Below are positions 1 through 9,740 of a stretch of 26,344 nt of DNA, piece by piece. Each line of letters starts with the position of its first letter. Positions within the stretch are counted from its first letter, which is position 1. Both the position numbers and the translations under genes were made by a program. The stretch is from Podaxis mareebaensis (taxonomy: Eukaryota > Basidiomycota > Agaricomycetes > Agaricales > Agaricaceae): NCBI GenBank assembly GCA_018524725.1, contig JAEUWP010000170.1, positions 1 to 26,344 on the forward strand. The letters are read 5' to 3'. The notes below the pieces were generated by a model. That model had not been told where the DNA came from, did no database searches, and saw only the letters and a list, made by a program, of their open reading frames with translations.

Positions 1-1928
1 GCGTCATTAAAATAAGATAGTTGTGAAGAAGGTCCTCTGCCGGTCTTGCGCATCTGATACTGCTGGAAGTTATTAACAATCCTAGTGACATCGGCTTGCC
101 ATTGGGCATAGGTGGTAGGAGGTTGGGTTGTTAAATAGAGTTGTCGCTGTACCCAGTCAGGAATAGAGTCGACGTAGAGATGGACTTTGTGGTTGTCGTC
201 AGTGATGTTCACCTGACTCAGGAGGTAGGTAAACATCTGGTTGAAGACTGTGATGTCCGTCTTGGAGATGTTGAGATGAGCACGTCGGAGCTTTTCTGTA
301 GCTTGCGTTGCTTCAATCTTCGGTTTAAAGTGATCTTCGAGTCAGATATTGAAATCGTGCCAAGTGCCATACTCGTAGGCGTTATTGGTGGTATTCCACT
401 TTTCTTTCATAAAAGCGTTGCGGAATCCAGCGGCGTTGCCTTTGGTCATGTACTGAAGCGTGTATAGGATTTTCTTTCGATCGTCGATGTTATTCTGCGC
501 ATTTTGAAATGCGGCTCGATGGTCATCGAAGACAAGTCAAAGTTGATCCTGGAAGGTCTGGAAGTTGCGAGGTTCACCGTCAAACGGTTGAATCTTCAGA
601 GCTTTAGGTGTGGCCATGGCTGCGTTCTGTTGACGAGCGGGTGGTCCGTAAGGTGGATTAGGAGGAGGAGATGGAGATGGTGGTTGACTAAATGGAGTCG
701 AGGTCGATGATGTAGTACCTGGTACTCTCAGTGTCAGATGAGTCGGTCTCTGTGGGTGTATCTGATCGATAGGTAACTCTGGCCTCTGCGTCTCTGTAAT
801 AGATCGGTTCAGAGGTGTAGTATCGGTCGGCGTTGGGGTTTGGGATGAATACGATTGTGACTCATTGGTTCCAAAGGTATCGGAGGTTTGGGTAATGGGT
901 ACTGAGGGTAAAGTTTGCGTCTCTGGGTACCTCGAGGAAGGCTGTGTATCCGGTCCTTGCCACGAGTGCGGAGATAGGGGCGAAGGTGTATCGATCCGGA
1001 TCTCGGGTTGTACACTCGTCGCAGATGCAAACGTAGAACTCTGTGATTCTGACTGCTCGGTTAGCGATGTGGTACGCCTGTGCGAAACAGTTCGGGTAGT
1101 GTTGGTTGGGATTGGTTCTGGGGTTGACGGTCGAGTTGAATGATACGATGGTGGTTCGATAGTTCAGAATCGTTGCAGCGGGTTCAAGGGTTCAGACTCT
1201 CTGGTAACCGTCTGCTCGGCTAAATGGGAGGTGGTTGAGATAGTAGTTGAGTGAGGGGGTACCGTTGTAGTTGTGCGCTGTCGATGGCTCAAATGGCATT
1301 CGAAAGCTCTGAGGAGTGCTTCAGCTTGATCGATCTCTCGAGGGGAACCTGTCCAATGGAGATGTAGATTCTGGGTTTGCTTGGCCTACTGAAAGCGTTC
1401 TTCGAACTGTGCAAAGAGAGTGGGATGTTCGACAAAGGTGGGAAGGGTCTCAAACTGCCAGCTGTGTTGGAGTTTGTAGCGAAGAAGGATATCGGTGTCT
1501 TGGTAAACACCAAGTGGAGATTCGGGAAGTTCTGCTTCGCCTTCTCGTGAATAACGGAGGGTATAGTAGACTCCTAGTAGCTCTCGTTTTGTGTATGATT
1601 TGCCGTCGATAAGGATTATATTCTCTGTACCGCGGGTGTAGTTATCGAGTCGGTTTCGAAAGTCGCTCTCGGAGCGTGCTCTCTGAAGGAGGCTTTGAAG
1701 TTCGGCGAAGCGGGAATCAGAGAAGGGTCGGTAGGAAGGAGGAGGGAGTCGAGGATACGGATTAGATGGTGTATGCCTAGTAATAGGCAGGGGTAGACGA
1801 GACGTGTTGGACGACGGTCCGGACAAAAGGTCGGAGGGTGCTCCACTGAAGTTATCTTGCAGGAGACTCAGGTCAACTCGTAGCCACGAGGACGAAAGAG
1901 AAGAGAAGGAAGGAGTGGAAGTATAGCT
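1..1928 (-). pseudogene. Ty3/gypsy-like gag, degenerate and cut by window edge
   Basis: One minus-strand frame runs from a stop at 1929-1931 to base 1 (about 640 codons) with only four in-frame stops: TAG 1386-1388, TGA 1164-1166, TGA 537-539 and TGA 342-344. The part from the ATG at 615-617 (starting MATPKALKIQPFDGEPRNF) looks like a retrotransposon gag capsid: a sticky-end 'PFDGEP.NF..F..QL' start, a helical middle with 'GTWHDF' and 'LEDHFKP', and 'WVQRQLYL' near the edge. Before it lies a long Pro/Ser/Thr-rich segment with an acidic block. No zinc knuckle, protease or reverse transcriptase is visible; they would lie left of base 1. The frame has no ATG until 617, so either gag starts there or the original start is lost. 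Family assignment to Ty3/gypsy is from the gag style; no pol is present to confirm it. Confidence 0.75.
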
Positions 1929-1931
1929 TTA

Positions 1932-2426
1932 CGATTCTGTTACGTAGAGATGGTTTCTACACGTCATCTCAATGCGGAGAGATACTGTCCTAAGACACCC
2001 CGACACTATTAAGTTCCTGAAGCGGAACGCCCGTCCGTTCTCCAGAGAGAACTAGAGGCTGGTCGGAAATCTCGCAGGGACTGCCTAGGGAGAGATACGA
2101 CTTGTAAGGTTGCAGGCTACTCCATAGGTTTAGCTGTTACGCTAGTTATCCTGTCGAGGCAGGTAGAGCTCTCACGCAGCAAGAAGATAAAGCGGAAGAC
2201 AGTCCTCGCTATTCTCGCACTATGTACAAATGATCATAAAGCTAAGTTCTACTTACTTTACGAGCTATCTAAATACAAGTGCGATTGCTATTCTACATGT
2301 CCTTAAGGAGAATCTTCGTAGTTACTTTGGTGCTCTAAGTATAGATGACCGAGCCCGAGGTAAGATGAGATCTACAGAAGGCAGATTATTAATACACAAC
2401 ATATCACCGAGCCCGAGTGCTAAACA
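1932..2426 (-). mobile_element. Probable 5' LTR and leader of the gypsy-like element
   Basis: Read on the minus strand, a TGTTTAGCAC start at 2426 gives a typical LTR-like TG end exactly where the neighbouring HNH-type coding similarity stops. Inside is a TATTTAG box near 2265-2275, a possible promoter. A 12-base motif (ACCGAGCCCGAG on the plus strand) occurs at about 2349 and 2406. The inner LTR border and the primer binding site could not be fixed, and the second LTR lies outside the window, so the outer limit is inferred from the gene truncation and the TG/CA end. Confidence 0.5.
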
Positions 2427-3540
2427 TAGTGCTCCTTCGGAAGATCCGAGGTGAGACCGAAGTTGGCAATGGAAGGCGGTCAAGGTGGACGCTTGGAGTC
2501 AGGAGGCAGGAAGGCGGCTGGCGGACAACGAGGCGGGAATGCAAGAGAGGCATAGACGGCGGTGGAAGCAAGAGGAGTGTAACATTTCGAGCCCATTGCG
2601 CATAAATGCTGATAGCGTGGCACACCAAATTGGCCTGCTCCGTGTTAAGTCGAGATAGGAACTGAGTAAAGAAATCAAAGGATGGGTTTGGATGTTTGCG
2701 ACCAATGTCACAAACCACAAAATGAGGTCAAACATGGGAGGTTATTGTGGGAAAATTACCGAAAGGATAATAGTGGTCCTCGAAGTGTTCCGCACGAGCT
2801 GGGTTTTGATGATTGAACAGATCATTAGTGGAATAGCGGGATATCTTCATGCCGCTGATTTCAATTGAAGGGATGAACGTATAGTTCCAAAGCTTCCTCT
2901 CTGTTTTCTGATGCTACAGTTTAGTCAATTATGATAGGAGCAACAGTGAGCATTTACCTTGGCTTCAAGAGCAGCGATAACAGATGCATAGTCGCAATAC
3001 TTAGGATTTTCGAGCATGGTTAGGTCGTCTGCCGTTGGCAGAAGGAGCCAGAGGTGATGGTCAAAGTGGGAATGCATATTACCGTCGACTAAAAAGGAAT
3101 CATTAACGGCTAGCAGGGGTCTCAAGGCAGATAGGGACTAACGCCTCATCACATTATAACGGGTGTCAACACACAAGCTGTTGCGTTTTGTACCCCACCA
3201 ATATTCAAGTTGATCCAGCTGCAAAAGGTGTGGGGGCCAAACGTAAGCAACGAGGTAAGCCTCTGACGGTATACAGACTCACTGACTTGGCATCAGTAGC
3301 TCGAGGCAGAATGTGAGCATAGTGAATATTGTAGGTTTCGGGTGCATTGGTAATGGCACAGTGCCTACTGCCCGCCGCATCATCAACACCCTTCTTGGCG
3401 GCATCTGAGAGCCCCTCGCCATATTCTTCCCTTGAGGGTGGGGTAGTCCGGGTGTTGGTGCGATGACTGGTGGCTTCGGAGTACGTAGAGTCGTATGGAT
3501 CATTGATATTCGGCAACGGCGAACCTGGAGCTGAATCCAT
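2427..3540 (-). pseudogene. HNH-nuclease-like gene, truncated by retroelement
   Basis: Spliced minus-strand gene: exon 1 3283-3540 (ATG at 3538-3540), exon 2 3143-3218, exon 3 2958-3088, exon 4 from 2913; introns of 64, 54 and 44 nt, all GT-AG and frame-consistent. The product has the HNH signature of a large Agaricomycete family: 'CAITNAPE', then 'HYAHILPRATDA', 'LEYWWGTKRNSL', 'DTRYNVMRL', and 'HSHFDHHLWLLLPT'. A TGA at 2728-2730 stops the frame after 216 codons inside conserved-looking sequence (the next residues read PHFVVCDIGRK). Further on, similarity shifts frame near 2560-2580 and meets another TGA at 2480-2482, and it ends at the LTR near 2427. Alternatively, a GT-AG intron from 2732 to about 2661 could skip the TGA, but that would remove conserved residues. 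Nuclease function is inferred from the motif only. Confidence 0.7.
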
Positions 3541-4160
3541 AACTTGAGATGGGAAGGAACAAGATGTATTAAGCAAACGTCATGTATCAGACATGTACCT
3601 CTTTCTCTCTTTCGATCATTATGTAGCTGTTTTCCTACGGCAATCTAGTCGGGCCAGATACCAATGATTCCCTCCCTATATCCCTGGTAATCATGTCTCC
3701 ACGTTTTCTGTGCAAAATGTGCACTGACTATGAGAGTGTCTGCAAAAATCTGATCAAATTACGGCCGGTGTTCGTCGACGACGAAGACCAGTAATGGCGG
3801 CGTGATGGCGTCAATGGTATATACTCACCACAGTCAGTCCGTGCGCAAAGTGTTGCTAGGTGGTGGCAACGTTGTCAGGTAGCTACTGACACTACCCATC
3901 GGCCAATAGTGTTCATCGGCGCAGACGTGCCTATATGAATATACTCGTTGGATAAATACTCGTCGAGCAAGTTTTTACTCACCTGCGGGTGATGCTACAA
4001 GTCGGGATCTCCCTGGGAGAGAAGGCTGATCGAGATTGTTGTTGGTCGAAGGCTCGCAAGTGGTTCAATCGTGGTGTTTTGGGGTGCTTCCTTGTTCATC
4101 CGTGGCGTCGCCGGACACTCGTTGCCGATAGCATTAGGCACTCTATGACTCCCAGATGGG
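3541..4160. other. Intergenic stretch upstream of the HNH-like gene
   Basis: No convincing coding frame, repeat or RNA gene was seen here. It separates the HNH-like start from the duplicated-exon region and would hold the HNH promoter, but no clear TATA box was identified. Confidence 0.4.
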
Positions 4161-4164
4161 GATG

Positions 4165-5010
4165 TTGAACATACCTTCCACACTCCTCGAATATCAGGCA
4201 CGAACACCTGATTACCCAAGATACCCTCCGTTCCAACCCTTAAACTGACCCTAGCCACGTTCACCAAGTATTTAACTAGTGACTATGGAGTTGACATCAG
4301 CCTCAAGTCTGGCATTTCGCCCTCGACTTTGAGGTCAACTTGTTTGTTGAGATCACCCAAGGCAGCGGCTATTGTGGCTTCGAAAATGGAACGGACTTGA
4401 TCAGACAAGTTCGACGCCGTTTTTCATAGGACAAAAACACGACAGATATGTCAGAGAGGAGAGAGGAAGCGGAGGTGGCAAGGGAGCACATACGTTCACA
4501 TCCCTCATCAGGTCAGCCCAGGTTCCTTGTACTTCGTTGGCGCTCGCTTGACCACCCCATATATCTTGCGTTCCAACTTCCAATGCAACTCCCGTTACCT
4601 CAGGTGCGAAAATGGATAATTGGTCCACCCTGGAATTAACGGTACCTATATGCGCATTCAACGATTCACGTAGGCGTTGTCAGTGGTAGAACTCACTTTG
4701 GGCTAGACGAGAGAGGAGAGGACATACACTCTTCAAAGTCAACATCTCGCCCTCGAGCTGAATCTCGATTTCTGTGTCAAGCCACCACAAGCGACAGTGG
4801 TAGTGACAACGGCGATGGAACAGATATAGTCAGTGAAGCTCGAACACACCCAATTGACCTCATAATGAAACGTAAGAACGAACGGCGCGAAGAGAAGAGA
4901 AGGATGATGGCACGTACGTTTCTGACCAATTCAAACCGGACTCCTCAACGTCGGGTACACATTCTTGACCCGGTGCACGTTCGTACACTTCCTACACTTC
5001 CTCGCGTGCC
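4165..5010 (-). pseudogene. Decayed tandem exon array of a coiled-coil-like protein
   Basis: On the minus strand three diverged copies of one exon end each run into a donor-like GTAYGT: about 4917-5010, about 4494-4660 and about 4175-4290. Copy 2 reads VALEVGTQDIWGGQ...EVQGTWADLMRDV; copy 3 reads VSLRVGTEGILGNQ...DIRGVWK; copy 1 reads QVAREEV-stop-EVYE...PDVEES. A preceding helical exon is also duplicated: IFEATIAAALGDLNKQVDLK around 4320-4410, and a weaker partner near 4745-4810 ending in a shared 'EGEM'. Spacing is about 320 and 420 bases. Several copies contain stops or frame changes, so this looks like a decaying gene with duplicated exons. No family was recognised. The internal similarity is seen directly; the gene model is inference. 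Confidence 0.45.
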
Positions 5011-5011
5011 A

Positions 5012-5888
5012 CTTGGAAAGGCCAACGAAAGGCACGTGATATGTTGGCTGTGCCACAGCAGCGGAAGGCACATAAAGTACAGCAACCGAACCATGCCATT
5101 CAGAGTGGCAGTTGTTGGATGGGGCAGCACCTGAGCACAGGTATGGTGTTGGCAGCTGATGACAGGCAAATAGTACGGTAAAATACAATAAAATGCAATT
5201 TATTTCGCACAAAAATCGGATCCTCCACGGAATATTATGATTTAGGTTCATCTCAATGATACGTAGCTTGACATGTCAACGTATGGCCGTGCAGCCGCAC
5301 AACCATACTGGCACCAACAGGGGCAATACCACTAGGAGCCCAGTGCCAGTTGAGTTGTATGTGCCTGAATTTTGCGGGACGCTGTGTAATGTACGCGACA
5401 ATCACCTAGTTAATGTGGCACTTGCTGTACTGACGTTCACGTCAACCTGAAAGACACGATTACGATCCGACACGCATCACACTGCCTCATCCGCCCGGTG
5501 TAAATTTTGAGGGCCAGTGGTATGGCATATGCTGGAAGTATAAAACAGGCTTTGTCAAACCTTTTGGTATTCGTCCTGCCCTGACGCGCGACGCACCATC
5601 CCTCCGACAGCATTCTCCTCCCCGTCCACATCATTATCCGCGTCATTGTTCCTCTCTTGCGATATCGATGGTTGCCAGTGTTATCTTCTAGTTCGTCTCT
5701 GCCATTTCTTGCCGCCTGCCGCGTAAGGTTCAAAGTTCATTGTTATCCCTCATTATTAACGAGTATCGACTTATCCAGGTCCCTCTCAACCTTTGTTGTC
5801 GACTCTTGTCATCCGCTGTCGTGATCTTCCCTGGCATCACCGTCTCCGCTGTCATCATCATCTCCTCGATCTTATTCCGAAACAGAAG
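5012..5888. other. Intergenic region and leader of the membrane-protein gene
   Basis: No supported gene. The right half is pyrimidine-rich, in keeping with a fungal promoter and 5' leader of the gene that starts at 5889. Short open frames on both strands here show no family features. Confidence 0.4.
5539..5545 (+). promoter_or_regulatory. TATA box candidate for the membrane-protein gene
   Basis: TATAAAA lies 344 bases before the ATG at 5889, within a region otherwise free of coding signal. The long CT-rich leader after it would be the 5' UTR. Distance is long but acceptable for a basidiomycete gene. Confidence 0.35.
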
Positions 5889-6638
5889 ATGGTTCAAGTC
5901 ATACCGGGGTTCAGCCTCACAAACAGATTGCTGCTGTATGCAAGTCTCCTGCTGACTCCAGCACAATTCTTGTCCGGTCTAGGCAGCAACTTGCCAACTA
6001 ACATTGGGTTCCTCGCCTACAATTGGTACAATCAATATGTGTGGTACACCGCAGCCAAACAGAAGCAGCTGCACGCATTATCCCTCTTGCCCGTTCACTT
6101 CAATCTCATTTATTCAATCACATACATCGGAGGGATCTCGTCCGGCAACATTTACATGGGCGTCATCTTGGGGTTTGGTACGGCAGGCCTAATGGCACTT
6201 AATACCGTAACAGCCTGGATGAGTTGGGCCACAGACATGCCTGAAGGCTATGGCATATACCAATTCTTCTTCTTCGGATGGAGAACCCTAAATCCAGGTT
6301 GGCATAAGTTCCTCCTGGTTTGGCAAATTGGCGATACACTCTTTGCCATCAGTTGCGTTATTGGCTCGATTGCCTCTGGCATAATGATTGGTCGGGAGTC
6401 GGGTGAAATGGATCGTTCTCAGTGGTGGGCTAAGTGGTGGGCCATATATCCTACAATTCTACTTGGATCGGTAGTCATGGTGATTGCTGCATGGCCTCTT
6501 ACATTATGGGTGGAACTCATTGTATCCCGCAACCACATAGAGTCAGAAACTGACATGATCGCGGTATGGCTCTTTGTTGCGCAAGTAGTGGCCATGCTAC
6601 TGCCTGACTGTTGTCTTGACATGTTCAAGAAGGATTGA
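5889..6638 (+). CDS. Multi-pass membrane protein, family not recognised
   Basis: A single-exon frame of 249 residues from the ATG at 5889 (MVQVIPGFSLTNRLLLYAS). The same frame is open further upstream to 5793, but that part is His/Arg-rich and begins with a non-ATG codon, so 5889 is preferred. Hydrophobic stretches suggest about five or six membrane spans: near residues 10-28, 70-90, 92-112, 150-175, 186-210 and 222-242. Aromatic loop residues (WYNQYVWYTAAKQ, GWRTLNPGWHKF) and small-residue-rich spans (GGISSGNIYMGVILGFGTAG) look like a real integral membrane protein rather than chance. The C-terminus is short and basic (MFKKD). No transporter or enzyme motif was identified, and it resembles uncharacterised fungal membrane proteins. 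Intact, no stops. Confidence 0.8.
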   Translation: MVQVIPGFSLTNRLLLYASLLLTPAQFLSGLGSNLPTNIGFLAYNWYNQYVWYTAAKQKQLHALSLLPVHFNLIYSITYIGGISSGNIYMGVILGFGTAGLMALNTVTAWMSWATDMPEGYGIYQFFFFGWRTLNPGWHKFLLVWQIGDTLFAISCVIGSIASGIMIGRESGEMDRSQWWAKWWAIYPTILLGSVVMVIAAWPLTLWVELIVSRNHIESETDMIAVWLFVAQVVAMLLPDCCLDMFKKD

Positions 6639-6938
6639 TCGTGACTACGTGGTGCCACAGCCGGGACAAACACGCACACTCTGCTGCAGTTCTCCTTACC
6701 TATTTCGTCCTTTATGAGTTCACAGTTATTCCAATGTTCCCCCGACACAACCTAGGCAATTCGATCTCCTTCTTCACTTAGTCCTTTTTTCTTGGTTGTT
6801 CTTTTTCGATATGGGCTACAATGTTGTTGGCGGCTTCATTTTGCTTTGCGATGATATCAATATGTAGCAATACCACAATTTGAATTCGGTGTGATGAATA
6901 TCGGTGAATCAGTGACGCTGGGGTAATGGTGGACATTG

Positions 6939-7445
6939 TCATTCGAGTGACTTAGGCCCCGAGCCAGAGCCAGGGAAATAGGCATGCTCAAATGAAGAAC
7001 GAGTACTTGTCCATGACCTATTCAGCCACTTCGGGGGCCGTGATATTGACCAGATGTGGTCACAAGACACCTCGTCGATAGCAGCTTTTAGCACTACTCC
7101 ACTTTCGAGCGCCTTACAACACCATTCATCGTAGTAGGTTTCCCCTTCTCCACCCGTTCTCCTTCCATTTCCATGACTCCTTTCCAAAATGACGACAGCC
7201 CACTCAAACCGCGTTTCAACCGTCTTCTTCATCAACCACTCTCCTAAAGCAATCATCCCAACCGAGAGCAGGAATAACGACGAACTCATCACAAAGAGCG
7301 CCATTGATTCACCGATATGCGACCAAGACCCGCTATCACGGATTCGGTTGAAGAATATCAACGCCATCACTGAAAATGGCAACAGGGAGTCAGGTGTGGG
7401 GGAAGCGGGCAGAGCTATAGTATGAAGGAAATATGAACGCATCAT
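6939..7445 (-). CDS. Possible small membrane protein, hypothetical
   Basis: An uninterrupted 168-codon frame with a true ATG (MMRSYFLHTIALPASPTPD). Two hydrophobic stretches stand out, around residues 20-33 and a strong one near 48-68 (MALFVMSSSLFLLSVGMIAL), followed by a hydrophilic Arg/Glu/Ser-rich tail. It converges on the 5889-6638 gene, leaving 300 bases between stops. A MITE-like element begins 59 bases upstream of its start. No family is recognised. An open plus-strand frame overlaps it at 7189-7425, so the coding strand is not beyond doubt. Confidence 0.4.
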   Translation of the reverse strand: MMRSYFLHTIALPASPTPDSLLPFSVMALIFFNRIRDSGSWSHIGESMALFVMSSSLFLLSVGMIALGEWLMKKTVETRFEWAVVILERSHGNGRRTGGEGETYYDEWCCKALESGVVLKAAIDEVSCDHIWSISRPPKWLNRSWTSTRSSFEHAYFPGSGSGPKSLE

Positions 7446-7503
7446 TGCTTATGCACATTGACACGTTGCGGAAGGTACGTGCCTGGTTCTATGGTGCGCG
7501 GCG

Positions 7504-7941
7504 CCTAAACACCGCTACTTTTGTGCAGTGGCCATCTCGGCGGGGAAGAAGTTCCGAAAATAAAATACATAAATAAATAAATAAATAATCGTCGTGACTA
7601 GATTTGGTCGCATTCATTGCGAGTTCGTCGCGAGGATCAGAGTGACATCCGGACCCGTAGACTACGACACTCATTCTCAAAGGCTTTGAGACCCTTTATA
7701 CAATGGGCCGCCAAAAGACTAGATTATGTAATCACCATTTTTGGAAGTACCTTCCTCATTTGGAACATGTGGCCATCGTGTGAAGCACCCAAAGGAATAG
7801 CTCCGTCAATTCTTAATGGAATAAAATTCTGTCTGGACGTTTTGTTCAGACAAGCGAAAGAAGCGTTTTTACCAGAGGAATAAGAAAACTAAGAAATTTT
7901 GGTGGACTTATTTCGATTGCACAAAAGTAGCGGTGTTTAGG
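7504..7941. mobile_element. MITE-like element, 24-bp perfect terminal inverted repeats
   Basis: Bases 7504-7527 (CCTAAACACCGCTACTTTTG plus 4 more) and 7918-7941 are exact reverse complements over 24 bases, bounding a 438-bp segment. Internal sequence shows no transposase; the one longer frame (7617-7883) has no recognisable domain. A TA dinucleotide sits at the same place in both ends (CC-TA-AACACC and GGTGTT-TA-GG), so a Tc1/mariner-type TA target duplication is possible, but the CC/GG outside it also match, leaving the exact border open. A short AAAT-type repeat lies inside. Small size, perfect ends and no coding capacity fit a non-autonomous DNA transposon. Confidence 0.7.
7571..7588. repeat. 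Short (AAAT)n microsatellite
   Basis: About four and a half AAAT units inside the MITE-like element. It may be a product of slippage after insertion. Confidence 0.7.
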
Positions 7942-8040
7942 TGACCTGCTCTATAGGTAAACATTTGTGTGGTAACGACGGAACGAAGAACGTTAAAGAG
8001 TCCGGGGTCGCGTGGGTGAGACTAGAATCGGTCATTTGAA

Positions 8041-9740
8041 ATGGGTCCCGCCTCCCCACTGCTCAACGTCCAAGTCCAAGGTCGTGTACTATCACGACGG
8101 TATGGGTCCATGTTTATCATCTTGTACTCGAAAGTTTAATCGTTCTGATCCTACAATTGATATCGGCCCGTGCACGTATGGCCTCTGGCTACCCCGTGAA
8201 ACCCTCACCGAATACGGGTCACTCATGACCTCGTTGCTGCCTACGACATACTACCAAAGATGCACGTCCTGGTGAGCCGTAATGCCTTCTTTTCTGCGCT
8301 CAATACAGTGCACTCAATTATTTTTGGCAGTGACCCAAACGCGCCTCTCCGGAAATGAGGACCGCCTTCCACGCCGACGAATACGTTCACTTCCTTACCC
8401 GTGTCGCACCGGAGGCGGCCGAAGAGCTCACTTACCACGGAACAAGACGTTAGCCGTCTATCCCACCCTCCCTCTATGGAGCTCACACTTCACGCGGTTT
8501 TCTAGTTTTGGGAGGAGACGATAATCCCGCATTCGAAGGACTATTCGAGTTCGGTTCAATATCGGCAGGAGGGTCAATCTGTGCGCCCCAGTACTGCCCT
8601 AACCAACACCCACTCACCTACATAGCTACAAACACGGGTGCCGCTCAACTAATAAGTTTTGGTGCTGCCGACATCGCTATCAACTGGGTCGGCAGCCCAC
8701 CCCATGCCAAAAAGCGAGAAGCGTCCGGTTTCTGCTATGTCAACGACACTGTTCTCTGTATCCTCGAACTCTTCCGTTCCTACCCTCGCGTCCTATATAC
8801 CGACATCGACTGCCACCACGGCGACGGTGTTGAGGAAGCCTTCTACACTACCGACGGAGTCACGACGTGCAGTTTCCACAAGTTCGGCGAGTACTTTCCC
8901 AGTACTGGGGCTCAGGAAGACAATGGAAGAGGGAAAGGCAAAGGGTATGTGATAAACGTACCGCTGAAGGATGGAATCACGGACGAATCCTTCAGGAATG
9001 TATTCGAACCTGCAAGTCCGTTTAATATCGCCCCTGCTTTTTGAATGTTGGAGATGTATGATTGTGAAGAATTCTAGGTGATTGCAAAGATCCTGGATGT
9101 GTTCCAACCCTTGCCGCTTGTATTCCAATGCGGCGCCGACTTGTTAGCGGGAGATAAACCTGAATGTTTCAATATAACGATGAATGGGCGCACGCACTGC
9201 GTGCAGTTTCTCCAGAAACAGAATGTACCGCTCGTTCTACTAGGTAGTGGAGGATACACAATGAAGAATGTCGCAAGGGCATGAGCGTATGAGACGGCAC
9301 GCGCGCTCGGATCGATAAACCCCCAACTTACTATGGCGTGAGTACTTGGAATAGTTCGCTCCAAGATACTGATTAGAAGTCATAGAAAATAGTATGGATG
9401 ATTTGAACATCAAAGGATGATTCTCTTGATCGAGTTTGGTGAATTTTACCCCCTATCTTGAGCCGTTAACGCGATATCAAGCCCAGATGTTTGACAGGGT
9501 CGCCGCCCTTGAACATCTACAAGTCTTAGTTCATGCGTCTTCGGTACGGATGACGATGCCGCGAGGGAGAGCCTTGGTTATCACCTCGGTTTTGTGAGGA
9601 ATGAGCAAGGATGGGATGAGCTTGAACACCTGGCTCGTGAGATTCCCCCTGACCGAGCGACTCACCGACTCCACTTCTCACGTGTAGCATATCAGAGCAT
9701 GCACGATACATGGCCAGAGAAATCAAGCATCGTTGATGGC
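8041..9740 (+). pseudogene. Class I histone deacetylase (Rpd3/Hos2-like) pseudogene
   Basis: Pieces of a whole class I HDAC lie in order: KSKVVYYHD (about 8072), a 'HRIRVTHDLVAAYDILPKMHVL'-like part up to 8271, ASPEMRTAFHADEYVHFLTR (8343-8402), [60 protein letters not shown], and a C-terminal ESLGYHLGFVRNEQGWDELE. Introns are at 8272-8330, 8449-8505, 8581-8625 and 9012-9077. Lesions: extra T at 8186 and at 8205 relative to the family frame, TGA at 8331-8333 where Arg is usual, the tandem active-site His pair reading SPPHAKK (first His lost), a GC donor at 9012, TGA at 9282-9284 where Trp is usual, and frame changes after 9300 including an extra G near 9570. The zinc-binding Asp and His of DIDCHH remain. 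Such enzymes remove acetyl groups from histone tails in corepressor complexes; this copy cannot make a full enzyme. Confidence 0.85.

Noticed and set aside
3143..3218. TAG at the end of HNH-like exon 2 as a premature stop
   Set aside because: A 54-nt GT-AG intron starts just before it and splicing gives the conserved NVMRLDGNMHSHFD reading, so this stop is intronic.
7189..7425. Plus-strand open frame starting with ATG inside the 6939-7445 gene
   Set aside because: Hydrophilic with no domain; the opposite frame has clear membrane segments and is longer. One of them must be a shadow, and the minus one is better.
8508..9044. Intact HDAC gene
   Set aside because: The open frame looks good in isolation, but the flanking exons carry frame changes and stops and an active-site His is missing.
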